Virus record (IMG/VR): IMGVR_UViG_3300044981_000091
Coordinates: 1 to 25,652 of that record
Reading direction: 5' to 3' (one strand)
Length of the DNA stretch: 25,652 nucleotides
DNA from: a virus
Every line of letters starts with the position of its first letter. The stretch's first letter is position 1. Both the position numbers and the translations under genes were made by a program. Below are positions 14,369 through 20,298 of this stretch, piece by piece. The notes under the pieces are model-generated. The model did no database searches. It had not been told where the DNA came from and worked only from the letters and a program-made list of their open reading frames with translations.

Positions 14369-15152
14369 TGTAAGCCCTCCTAAGGCTTCCTAAAACTTCA
14401 GCCTCTCGGCCCATCATGGTTTCGTCGGGATAGAGCCAGTCGATCGATCGTACACGAGCGAACTCTGCGCGGTAGCCGCGTTCATGTTCGACAACATCGC
14501 CCCAGAGGAACACCGTGCCGGTGCACATTGCGGGTCGGGAGTGTCGTCGGTAGCCTATGAAGAACGCAAAAGGGCTCTCTTCATAGTTCAAATACGTCCG
14601 AATATAATCATGATAATGCTTCGATGCAGAGTCCTTCCATGCATGAATTCCGCGCTGATCCCAGTCCTCCAGCCCCCGGCCTTCAAGGACTTGACCCGGG
14701 AGCCAGAAGTCGTCTTGGTAGACAGATTGGAGCTTGCCTTCGGTAATGCGCCAGCAACGATAGCCGACGATCTCGCCTGCGGTGAATCCATCGCGGCGGA
14801 GTGGGGGCTTGAGTGTAGGCTCATCAATGCCTAACACTCGCCAAGTTACTACGGGCAAGCCGGTTCTAACCCTGGTAACTCCACCGGCTTTGAGGGCTGC
14901 TGCTGCGGGGGAGATTCCGTAGGGACTGTTTCCCCCGGAGTTACTGGATTGGTTACTGGCACCACTGTTATGCGCCTTAAAGGTTCTCCGATGTCGGCCA
15001 TAGGGAAGCATCCTTAGTTGCGAGTTTGCGCGGTAGACGATATCAGGAACCTCATCCACGACCACACCATCGGGGCCGATTAAGACGAAGGTTTCGGATT
15101 TTTGGTTTTGCTTGACCGAGGAAACCTCTCGGCCTCTCCAAGTGATGGCCAT
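14334..15152 (-). CDS. Hypothetical protein (272 aa) with WGxVxEHERGYRAE motif
   Basis: The N-terminal 65 residues look like a small beta domain, followed by a Ser/Asn/Gly-rich linker (about 62-80). The C-terminal part holds EIVGYRCWRI, WLPGQVLEGR and LWGDVVEHERGYRAEFARV. I recall the pattern of GYRxWR plus an HERGYRAE element from phage and actinobacterial proteins of unknown function, but I cannot name a family. It is the largest gene of this operon. The ATG overlaps the upstream stop as TAATG with GGGGAT upstream. Confidence 0.75.
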   Translation of the reverse strand: MAITWRGREVSSVKQNQKSETFVLIGPDGVVVDEVPDIVYRANSQLRMLPYGRHRRTFKAHNSGASNQSSNSGGNSPYGISPAAAALKAGGVTRVRTGLPVVTWRVLGIDEPTLKPPLRRDGFTAGEIVGYRCWRITEGKLQSVYQDDFWLPGQVLEGRGLEDWDQRGIHAWKDSASKHYHDYIRTYLNYEESPFAFFIGYRRHSRPAMCTGTVFLWGDVVEHERGYRAEFARVRSIDWLYPDETMMGREAEVLGSLRRAYNDTRSTNHPRR

Positions 15153-15418
15153 TATATGATCCCCATTTCCTTCAGTGCATTTCGGGCTTTCGCGAGATCA
15201 TCGAGGGAGAGGCCTTGCTTCGCGAGGGCCTTTGGGATGATCTGCGGGCGGATGTAGGGCTCCGGATGCTCCAAGTGCTGGGCACCGAGGAGTTCGAGGG
15301 CTTGCGCGAGGCCACCAGAAGAGAGACGGAAGGAGATCACCGCATCAGGGGAGCCCTGCATGGCGCAGTAGATGTTGAGGTCGTCGGACCAGCAGAGGAT
15401 TGCGTAGGGAGGGGTCAT
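15152..15418 (-). CDS. Hypothetical protein (88 aa)
   Basis: The product starts MTPPYAILCWSDDLNIYCAM, a probable beta hairpin, then a helix (GGLAQALELLGAQHL) and a C-terminal helix (SLDDLAKARNALKEMG). The start is coupled to the upstream stop as ATGA. No family recognised. Confidence 0.75.
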   Translation of the reverse strand: MTPPYAILCWSDDLNIYCAMQGSPDAVISFRLSSGGLAQALELLGAQHLEHPEPYIRPQIIPKALAKQGLSLDDLAKARNALKEMGII

Positions 15419-15657
15419 CGCGAAACGGCTTTCAAATAAGCTTGTGAAGGCTTGTTCCAGTGCTTTAATCGGATAATCAACTTAATATTCATCAACTTGC
15501 AGTAGTGCCGTATTTGTTTGTTGCTAAGCATCCCCATATACCGTTCTCCGGTTCTAGGATTGCGCTTGCGGCGTATGTCTTGGCTAATGCACCAAACTTC
15601 ACCGCTACTGTTTATCTGTAATGTTCTATACGAGCATTTTCTCAAAACCGCCTCCAT
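15415..15657 (-). CDS. Hypothetical basic protein (80 aa)
   Basis: The product includes CSYRTLQINSSGEVWCISQD, a basic loop (RRKRNPRTGERYMGML) and a basic helix, and could bind nucleic acid. The ATG at 15657 has no ribosome site; an in-frame TTG at 15645 has GGAGG five bases upstream and would give 76 residues. I list the longer form but think the TTG start is at least as likely. Function unknown. Confidence 0.68.
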   Translation of the reverse strand: MEAVLRKCSYRTLQINSSGEVWCISQDIRRKRNPRTGERYMGMLSNKQIRHYCKLMNIKLIIRLKHWNKPSQAYLKAVSR

Positions 15658-15998
15658 GCAGGTTTGGTGGGTGCGCCCGGTTTGCCAAAGTCAGGTGCCA
15701 TAATACACTCAAGAGCATTTGCTAATGGTGTTAGCTCTGGCTCGGGTTCAGACGAAGGTTCCAACCACCCCTGCACCCAACCCCCGCGATCAAAATCGAA
15801 GAACCACTCATCCCCAACATGCTGCCGGTGCAGGAACTTCGGAAGCATCTCACGGTGTCGGCAGGAGGGATATTTGGCACGCGGACATTCGCAGGTTGTT
15901 GCGGTGCAGAGGTAGGAGGATTCGATGTTCATTGCGTCGTCGAATTTGGTGATGCGATAGCTTTCGCCAGCGGCTTTGCAGTTGTAGAGCACGGGCAT
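15642..15998 (-). CDS. SWIM-type zinc-finger-like protein
   Basis: This 118-residue protein has C36-E-C38-x7-C46-R-H48 (TCECPRAKYPSCRH), a good match to the CxC...CxH SWIM zinc-binding pattern. SWIM modules bind DNA or proteins in various recombination and transposase contexts. The rest has FFDFDRGGWVQGW and an acidic proline-rich linker. The ATG at 15998 follows GGAGGATAACCTA and overlaps the upstream stop as TAATG; the frame's earlier TTG lies inside that ribosome site. It ends PAWRRF. The role here is unknown. Confidence 0.77.
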   Translation of the reverse strand: MPVLYNCKAAGESYRITKFDDAMNIESSYLCTATTCECPRAKYPSCRHREMLPKFLHRQHVGDEWFFDFDRGGWVQGWLEPSSEPEPELTPLANALECIMAPDFGKPGAPTKPAWRRF

Positions 15999-16105
15999 TA
16001 GGTTATCCTCCAAACAACAAATGCAAAAACCCCTACCGCAGCCAGGAACAAGCCTCCAGCCTCAAGGTAGGCGGTTTGGGAGATTGCGAAGCCGAAGTCA
16101 TCCAT
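15998..16105 (-). CDS. Tiny single-helix membrane protein (35 aa)
   Basis: The ATG at 16103-16105 has GAGGG eight bases upstream. The product starts MDDFGFAISQTAYLEAG and continues with a hydrophobic segment (about residues 15-33) ending VVWRIT. Longer readings of the frame give a polar, unlikely N-terminus over the neighbouring gene. Coupled to both neighbours by short overlaps. Function unknown. Confidence 0.68.
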   Translation of the reverse strand: MDDFGFAISQTAYLEAGGLFLAAVGVFAFVVWRIT

Positions 16106-16274
16106 TGGCCCAGCCCTCGCGGCGCTCGGTATCGATGTCGAATTGTTCATCGGAAACCGGCGCATTGTTGCGCGGCCTCTGGCACCATTCATCCCAAGCC
16201 TCGCGGGTGATGGGGCAGGCGTAGCCGTAATGATCGCGCCACCAAGTTACGTAGATGTCATAAGCGTCTTGCAT
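16098..16274 (-). CDS. Small hypothetical protein (58 aa), first gene of its operon
   Basis: The ATG at 16272-16274 has GGGGA upstream and lies about 24 bases below the -10 box of the promoter at 16298-16326. The product starts MQDAYDIYVTWWRDHYGYAC and is acidic and aromatic-rich (EAWDEWCQRP). It is just below a 60-residue cut-off. Function unknown, but its place makes it one of the earliest and strongest expressed products. Confidence 0.76.
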   Translation of the reverse strand: MQDAYDIYVTWWRDHYGYACPITREAWDEWCQRPRNNAPVSDEQFDIDTERREGWANG

Positions 16275-16297
16275 GTCACGATCCCCGATTATGTCTT

Positions 16298-16326
16298 ATT
16301 ATACACCATTCCACAGATAAAGTCAA
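16298..16326 (-). promoter_or_regulatory. Strong sigma70-type promoter
   Basis: On the minus strand TTGACT (16321-16326) and TATAAT (16298-16303) are 17 bases apart. From GTGTATAAT through AAGACATAATCG the sequence equals that at 12742-12770, so both promoters probably share start-site or operator features. The -35 box directly abuts a terminator-like hairpin. Confidence 0.9.
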
Positions 16327-16352
16327 GGGCAGGGAACCGAAGCGCCCTGCCC
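16327..16352 (-). terminator. Terminator-like hairpin abutting a promoter
   Basis: An 8-bp GGGCAGGG/CCCTGCCC stem (16345-16352 with 16327-16334) encloses a loop CGCTTCGGTT that can form a UUCG-type cap. It follows the gene ending at 16361 and runs into TTGACTTTATC, only a modest T-tract. It would isolate the downstream operon from upstream transcription. Confidence 0.6.
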
Positions 16353-16360
16353 GATTAGTG

Positions 16361-16582
16361 CTATGATGGACCGAATATCATCCACCAAAGCCAGATAAGA
16401 GTAGCTGCAATAAAGCATACTCCAAGAGCACATAGGAAGATTGAGAAGGCCCAATCAACTCCACCCCAAGGAAGTTCAGTTGTCGTTTGGTTACAGATGT
16501 TATAGATTGTGGTTTTGCCAAACGAATAAACTTCGTGGATACATTGTGCTGCGTTGTAGTTAAGGGTTTGATTTCCGTCCAA
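16361..16582 (-). CDS. Small membrane protein with WGG motif (73 aa)
   Basis: The start is TTG at 16580-16582, chosen because AGGAGG lies five bases upstream; no ATG fits. The N-terminal 40 residues are polar with two cysteines (QCIHEVY; YNICNQT), then LPWGGVDWAF leads into a long hydrophobic segment (about residues 44-70). Topology is like the 95-residue protein at 8501-8788. It sits between two terminator-like hairpins. Function unknown; a membrane protein with an exported cysteine-bearing domain is one reading. Confidence 0.72.
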   Translation of the reverse strand: MDGNQTLNYNAAQCIHEVYSFGKTTIYNICNQTTTELPWGGVDWAFSIFLCALGVCFIAATLIWLWWMIFGPS

Positions 16583-16592
16583 TGAAGCCTCC

Positions 16593-16627
16593 TAAAATGA
16601 AAATGGTGGGCATTTGCGCCCACCATT
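16593..16627 (-). terminator. Rho-independent terminator
   Basis: On the minus strand a perfect 10-bp stem AATGGTGGGC/GCCCACCATT (16618-16627 with 16602-16611) and six-base loop is followed by TTCATTTT. It lies just after the stop at 16635 and just before the AGGAGG of the TTG-started gene. It should limit transcription into that gene. Confidence 0.82.
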
Positions 16628-16634
16628 GGTTGAG

Positions 16635-17333
16635 TTAGCCAATCATCTGCGAAGCAGGCCGCCATTCGTAATCTTCCTGCGTTCCACCGCCAGCAAGCCA
16701 GCCGACGAGAGAGACGTAGAAGGAATGGTCGTAGTAGCGTTTGCCGCTATAGGGGCCCGCAGAGGGCATAGGCACATCCGAAGCTTGCACAGTGTCCAAG
16801 GATGCAGTCTCGGACGGGGTGGTTGTCTCCGAGGCAGTAGGGCCCGGCTCACTCTGACCCTCAGCGGCCTTGATAATCTCTGCATTGGGATCAGCAGGCG
16901 GGGTATGCGCCTGCGGGTCTGGTTCGACCCGAACGGCTGCGCCTGCAACATCCTTGGGAAGATCACCGTGCCACACGGGCTTGGGTTCTGGTTCAGACGA
17001 AGGCTTCGGATCAAGCGCCTGTATCAACGCCCCCGCATTGCCGAACGTAGTGCGCACAAACGCCAGGGCTTTCTCAGTGCGGTCGTCAGCCTCAAGAAAC
17101 CTAAGCTCCGCGTCGTCACGGGCTACCTCCAACTGCTTGATTTGCGCATGGAGTTCATCAGCCTCGACCTTGCGATCGATAAGCTTCAACTCAAGGCGCT
17201 GGATATGCTCGTGTGCTCCATCAAGTTGATTGACAGCATGAGCGAGTTCCTCCCGAACCTGCGGAAGTTGCTCCATGGCTTGCGCCATTTGCACGAGATC
17301 GTGGACTAAACTATTCGCGGCATGTGGTGACAT
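16635..17333 (-). CDS. Hypothetical protein (232 aa) with coiled coil and Pro/Glu-rich linker
   Basis: Residues about 10-90 form a long predicted coiled coil (VREELAHAVNQLDGAHEHIQ and following), then come a Pro/Glu/Thr-rich linker and a C-terminal segment GKRYYDHSFYVSLVGWLAGG. The ATG at 17333 follows GGAGAGAGTATC; the frame is open to an ATG at 17489 with a weaker AGGAT site, but that extension is cysteine-rich and looks non-coding. A terminator follows directly. Function unknown; a scaffold-like or oligomeric role would fit the coiled coil. Confidence 0.73.
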   Translation of the reverse strand: MSPHAANSLVHDLVQMAQAMEQLPQVREELAHAVNQLDGAHEHIQRLELKLIDRKVEADELHAQIKQLEVARDDAELRFLEADDRTEKALAFVRTTFGNAGALIQALDPKPSSEPEPKPVWHGDLPKDVAGAAVRVEPDPQAHTPPADPNAEIIKAAEGQSEPGPTASETTTPSETASLDTVQASDVPMPSAGPYSGKRYYDHSFYVSLVGWLAGGGTQEDYEWRPASQMIG

Positions 17334-17592
17334 GATACTCTCTCCATATTGCATGGGCTCATTCCCACGCACTGTTGGGGAATAGAAAGGGCAGGATGAT
17401 CCTGAGATTGTTAGGCATTTGCATAAAGCTAAACCAAGATCACGTCGATAAAACGATAGCTTGGGGCAATATGAAATTGCAGTTCTCATTGCTCATCCTG
17501 CTTGGGACTACTGGCCCCTTAGAGGTTCAACCATCCTGACCTTGTGTGGGCATGTGGGCCGTGATCATTGCTGGCTGATAGCTCATCACTGG
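17334..17592. other. Intergenic region with a stem around a stop codon
   Basis: I see no convincing gene here on either strand. A 7-bp stem (CTCATCA 17582-17588 with TGATGAG 17597-17603) places the stop codon of the gene ending at 17593 in its loop, but no T-tract follows. No promoter close to consensus is visible, although the gene at 17333 would need one unless read-through occurs. Confidence 0.45.
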
Positions 17593-18276
17593 TTAATGAT
17601 GAGCAGGGTTCTGTTTCGGCTTCGCTCTCGGCGCAACCTTACCGGCTTGGGCCGCAGAGAGGGTCTTACCCTCCCCCTCGGCCTTCCGCTTCGGAGGCAC
17701 CCTCGGCTTTGCCTTGACTTCCTCGCTCGAAGCCTTTGCGCCGAAGATCTCTTCCAGCCCGGGCATCTTGAGGCTTTCCGCCGCCCCAGCCCGCTCTGCG
17801 AGGTTCTTCTCCGCAGCAGCGATCAAGCTGCCACGGTTGCGATCCAGCACGACCTTCGCGAAAGCGGTAATCTCCTTCGCAGAGTACGCACCGACCTTCT
17901 GGCCATTGGCTCGGATGACATCCTTCGCCATGTTCTTGGCCAAGCGCAGGGCTTCGGTTTCGACCGCACCGGAAGACTTCTTCGCCTTCGTTGCGCCTTT
18001 GATGGACCCAGCATACATTGCTTGGACCGTCTTCTCCGCAACCTCGCGAACCTCAGCCGTCCGCTTCACGCGGTCTTCGCCTTCGAGCTTGGTGATGCCG
18101 GGCATGATCTTCGACATCCCGACCTTGTTGACGATGGCATTGAGGCCCTCGGTGAAGATGGCCTTATACACCTCGTCCGAGAACTTGGAAGCGTCAACCT
18201 CCAAGACCCCGCAATCGCCCTTCAGGGTCACTGTAAACAGTGCCGAAGGGGCTTGTTCAACCGATAGTTCAGTCAT
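17593..18276 (-). CDS. Hypothetical Ala/Lys-rich protein (227 aa)
   Basis: The product starts MTELSVEQAPSALFTVTLKG with a short beta-type segment, then a helical, Lys/Ala-rich body (SIKGATKAKKSSGAVETEAL) and a basic disordered tail (KPRVPPKRKAEGEGK). The composition suits a nucleic-acid-binding or abundant accessory protein, but I recognise no family. The ribosome site is weak. A 268-residue antisense frame (17461-18267) is a GC-bias shadow. Confidence 0.76.
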   Translation of the reverse strand: MTELSVEQAPSALFTVTLKGDCGVLEVDASKFSDEVYKAIFTEGLNAIVNKVGMSKIMPGITKLEGEDRVKRTAEVREVAEKTVQAMYAGSIKGATKAKKSSGAVETEALRLAKNMAKDVIRANGQKVGAYSAKEITAFAKVVLDRNRGSLIAAAEKNLAERAGAAESLKMPGLEEIFGAKASSEEVKAKPRVPPKRKAEGEGKTLSAAQAGKVAPRAKPKQNPAHH

Positions 18277-18334
18277 TGATGCATTCTCACTGACTCTTGG
18301 GTTCTGATCTGTACTCAGGACCGGCGAATGGTGC

Positions 18335-18414
18335 TTGGCTAGCCAACGTCCAATCCGTCCTCTATGACCTCATCAGCAAGGGCGTAACCCTTGGACGGGG
18401 AGCTATTGCCCCGT
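18335..18414 (-). other. Cluster of hairpins in a leader region
   Basis: The gap between genes at 18421 and 18276 holds three perfect inverted repeats: ACGGGG/CCCCGT (18395-18414), CAAGGG/CCCTTG with a 5-base loop (18377-18393), and the palindrome TTGGCTAGCCAA (18335-18346). None has a T-tract, so they are not standard terminators. They could form a structured 5' leader for the 227-residue gene. Confidence 0.5.
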
Positions 18415-18420
18415 TTCGGT

Positions 18421-18540
18421 CTATCGATAACCTGTACGCACGTAGTACATATTACCATCGATCTCAACAATCTCCCAACCCTGTGGGCAAGATGACCCTG
18501 CGGGGCCTTTGCTAGTCTGTACTGGATATCGCTTGCTCAT
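18421..18540 (-). CDS. Small hypothetical protein (39 aa)
   Basis: The ATG at 18538-18540 has GAGAGG upstream and the frame runs to TAG at 18421-18423. The product starts MSKRYPVQTSKGPAGSSCPQ and continues WEIVEIDGNMYYVRTGYR, a likely beta hairpin. It follows the 76-residue gene after a 26-base spacer and would share its promoter. Function unknown. Confidence 0.66.
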   Translation of the reverse strand: MSKRYPVQTSKGPAGSSCPQGWEIVEIDGNMYYVRTGYR

Positions 18541-18566
18541 CTCAGCATCCTCTCTGGTTCAGATGA

Positions 18567-18797
18567 TTAGGCTTGAGTGATATTAGGATTGCTTTTGTAA
18601 TCGTGATCCCATTCATCCATAAGGAACTGAATGCAATCCCATTCCTTATCGGTGATAATACGCTCTGGTGCAGACCATAACCAGCGATCCTCGGTCCAAC
18701 CCTGTTCACGCAAGTAGTTCTCAGGGCCACTATCATCAATGGCATCGTCGAAATACTCTTGCATCTTGTTACGCAGTGCATCTGAGGCTGTGGGCAT
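18567..18797 (-). CDS. Hypothetical acidic protein (76 aa)
   Basis: The product starts MPTASDALRNKMQEYFDDAI and is acidic and Trp-rich (QGWTEDRWLW; WDCIQFLMDEWDHDY). The ATG follows CGAGGGAGC and lies about 30 bases below a strong -10 box. Small acidic early phage proteins are often inhibitors or DNA mimics, but nothing specific is seen here. An overlapping frame (18542-18781) is rejected. Confidence 0.75.
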   Translation of the reverse strand: MPTASDALRNKMQEYFDDAIDDSGPENYLREQGWTEDRWLWSAPERIITDKEWDCIQFLMDEWDHDYKSNPNITQA

Positions 18798-18826
18798 CGC
18801 TCTAGCTCCCTCGTTTCGACCAGCGC

Positions 18827-18855
18827 ATTATCCCACAGCCGCTCGGCGGCGTCAA
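18827..18855 (-). promoter_or_regulatory. Sigma70-type promoter beside a palindrome
   Basis: On the minus strand TTGACG (18850-18855) and GATAAT (18827-18832) are 17 bases apart, driving the 76-residue gene. A perfect 14-base palindrome lies one base upstream of the -35 box. Confidence 0.82.
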
Positions 18856-18856
18856 A

Positions 18857-18870
18857 TCACGATTTCGTGA
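18857..18870. promoter_or_regulatory. Palindromic operator candidate TCACGA-N2-TCGTGA
   Basis: A 14-base perfect palindrome, TCACGATTTCGTGA on the plus strand apart from its TT centre. The same half-sites recur at 19717-19730, again one base from a -35-like hexamer. The position suits an activator site or an operator near the promoter edge. Confidence 0.65.
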
Positions 18871-18914
18871 GGCGGAATAGGTGCGGGGAGATTGGGTGGA
18901 TAAGCTGTGCATAC

Positions 18915-19169
18915 TCAATCCAGATCAGGATACTCGGTATCAACCGGCCTATGTGTCCAGTGCTTATTCTCTTCCGTCTCCGCAATCAGAAAGTCATCCG
19001 CAATCCACAACCTCCGCGTGGTCGTATCAGCCCTAACCGGCCAAGGGCCATGCAATACCTTCGGCCAATTAAGAATATACCCATGCCTCACCCTCGTGTC
19101 CCATGAATTAAGGATCACAACCCGCTGATAGACCTTGAAGCGATAGGTATTCACGGCATCACCCAGCAT
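18915..19169 (-). CDS. Hypothetical protein (84 aa)
   Basis: The product starts MLGDAVNTYRFKVYQRVVIL and alternates strands with aromatic residues (GYILNWPKVLHGPWPV; RLWIADDFLIAETEE), suggesting a small beta protein. It overlaps the upstream gene by 19 bases. No family recognised. Confidence 0.7.
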   Translation of the reverse strand: MLGDAVNTYRFKVYQRVVILNSWDTRVRHGYILNWPKVLHGPWPVRADTTTRRLWIADDFLIAETEENKHWTHRPVDTEYPDLD

Positions 19170-19405
19170 TGTTTAGGTAGGGGCAATGCAAGGACATACT
19201 CAATATACGCAATGCCCTTAGCTGTTGTGCAATAATAAACCCCCTCAACCGGCTCAATCATTCCCCATGCAACCAATTGCCCTGTGAAGTTTGTGGTCGC
19301 AATACTATTCGCATGCTGTGGTTCATACTCAGCATACTTTACGGGCCTCGTGTGATACCAAAGCAATATCTGCAAATGCAACGGTGTTAGCGTAGGCTGT
19401 GCCAT
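19151..19405 (-). CDS. Small winged-helix-like protein (84 aa)
   Basis: The ATG at 19405 follows GGGAGAGGTCGGG and lies 28 bases below a perfect -10 box; the frame is open to 19477, but that part overlaps the promoter. The product starts MAQPTLTPLHLQILLWYHTR and its order (helix, helix, TGQLVAWGMIEPVEGVYYCT, helix) resembles small phage winged-helix proteins in which LVxxGLI leads into a strand and TxKG follows. A DNA-binding regulator is plausible; it is the first gene of the leftward region. Confidence 0.72.
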   Translation of the reverse strand: MAQPTLTPLHLQILLWYHTRPVKYAEYEPQHANSIATTNFTGQLVAWGMIEPVEGVYYCTTAKGIAYIEYVLALPLPKQCWVMP

Positions 19406-19432
19406 CCCGACCTCTCCCGATTGTACCATTTC

Positions 19433-19461
19433 ATTATACACCAATCCGGCGCAATTGTCAA
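19433..19461 (-). promoter_or_regulatory. Perfect-consensus sigma70 promoter
   Basis: On the minus strand TTGACA (19456-19461), 17 bases, TATAAT (19433-19438): full consensus. The flank GGTGTATAAT and a later AATCG are shared with the promoters at 12742 and 16298. It drives the winged-helix-like gene at 19405 and is probably the strongest early promoter. Confidence 0.92.
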
Positions 19462-19469
19462 CACCCGCA

Positions 19470-19487
19470 AGGGCCATTGGCGGCCCT
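19470..19487 (-). other. Hairpin upstream of the consensus promoter
   Basis: A 6-bp stem AGGGCC/GGCCCT with a six-base loop lies eight bases upstream of the -35 box. A hairpin also abuts the promoter at 16298-16326, so the arrangement recurs. No gene ends here that would need a terminator. Confidence 0.5.
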
Positions 19488-19509
19488 CATTAGGTGCTCA
19501 TTAGTCCCT

Positions 19510-19683
19510 CATGCTGCCCCTATTACCCAGCATCTGGTCCTACCTGGCTGTGCCCCTAGGTGGGGGTGGGTGACCCCTTGGGTAGGTTCTAAGTTAGCTA
19601 TATATATAGAGACAGACAGACAGAAGCACCCCACTAGGGACGGTCTTAGGTACAGCCAGACTGCGGGTAATGAGGGGAGCATG
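19510..19683. repeat. Long imperfect inverted repeat with TA/GACA-rich centre
   Basis: The left arm (19510-19568) and right arm (19627-19683) are inverted copies with a few bulges: both arms read CATGCT, CCCCT, ATTACCC, TCTGG, TACCT and CCCTAG in the same order when the right arm is reverse-complemented. The 58-base centre has (TA)5 at 19599-19608 and GACA repeats at 19611-19624. It lies between divergent transcription units and holds no gene, so a replication origin or other DNA-level control site is my leading guess. Confidence 0.72.
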
Positions 19684-19716
19684 AAGGCTGCATGAGGGCG
19701 GAATGACAGCGTTCGA

Positions 19717-19730
19717 TCACGAAATCGTGA
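19717..19730. promoter_or_regulatory. Second copy of the TCACGA-N2-TCGTGA palindrome
   Basis: The half-sites are identical to 18857-18870. One base downstream is TTGCAA (19732-19737), which could be a -35 box for the rightward gene at 19811, but the -10 region 17 bases on (GACCTT) is poor. A protein bound here might be needed for activation. Confidence 0.62.
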
Positions 19731-19810
19731 ATTGCAATCGCCGGGGCGATGTGAGACCTTAGGCCGTCGCCAACGCAATCCCGCATCAAGGGCGACGAGG
19801 AGATCGACCG

Positions 19811-20077
19811 ATGACCACGCAATTGACCCAAGACCAGATGCTTGCAATCATCAAGCAATTGCAAGATGATAAGGCCGCGCTCACTGCGAAGCTCGCTGCA
19901 CCCCGCCGCATCACCCTGAAAGTCTCGGCTAAGGGCGCAATGTCCCTCTACGGCCTTGGCCGCTGGCCCGTGACGCTCTACAAGTCCCAATGGCAGGCCC
20001 TGCTTGGCCAGACCAAGGCCATCGAAGAGTTCATGGCCACCAACGCCGCGCTGCTCGCCGACAAGCCGCAGGCCTAG
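19811..20077 (+). CDS. Conserved small hypothetical protein (88 aa)
   Basis: The product has an N-terminal helix (TQDQMLAIIKQLQDDKAALT), then ITLKVSAKGAMSLYGLGRWP and VTLYKSQWQALL. I recall the KVSxKGAxSxYGLGRxPVTLY pattern from small proteins of phages and plasmids; a function is not known to me. GACGAGGAG precedes the ATG. It is the first plus-strand gene after the divergent region. Confidence 0.8.
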   Translation: MTTQLTQDQMLAIIKQLQDDKAALTAKLAAPRRITLKVSAKGAMSLYGLGRWPVTLYKSQWQALLGQTKAIEEFMATNAALLADKPQA

Positions 20078-20084
20078 CCCTCCC

Positions 20085-20130
20085 TGGCCACGCCTACCCA
20101 AGGCCTCGTCCTCGCAAGGGGGCGGGGCCA
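20085..20130 (+). other. GC-rich stem after the 88-aa gene
   Basis: TGGCCACGCC (20085 on) can pair with the region ending GGGGGCGGGGCCA at 20130, giving about 10-12 pairs with one mismatch. AAAATTC follows instead of a T-tract, so termination is uncertain. The remaining 20131-20228 is AT-rich and holds no gene I can support. Confidence 0.4.
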
Positions 20131-20228
20131 AAATTCTGTCTCGCTCGCGGCCGCCATACCGCTCCCCGCAAGAAATGTGATTTTTGGGTTTGGGGCTATT
20201 GGTATAAAATTTGCAAAATAAATAATGC

Positions 20229-20258
20229 TTGACAAGTGCTTGGTAAATGGACTATACT
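20229..20258 (+). promoter_or_regulatory. Sigma70-type promoter of the packaging genes
   Basis: TTGACA (20229-20234) and TATACT (20253-20258) are 18 bases apart. The GIY-YIG gene starts 40 bases downstream. It probably drives the nuclease, terminase and following genes. Confidence 0.8.
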
Positions 20259-20298
20259 GAAACATGCATAGGTCGAAATCCGCCTGGGAGAGAGGTCG

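Noticed and set aside
16614-17309. Plus-strand open frame of 231 aa
   Set aside because: Shadow of the coiled-coil gene on the minus strand; no ribosome site and no promoter.
17461-18267. Long plus-strand open frame (268 aa) opposite the 227-residue gene
   Set aside because: It is low-complexity, Arg/Leu-rich, and arises from codon bias on the opposite strand; the minus-strand frame has a natural protein composition and the gene order agrees.
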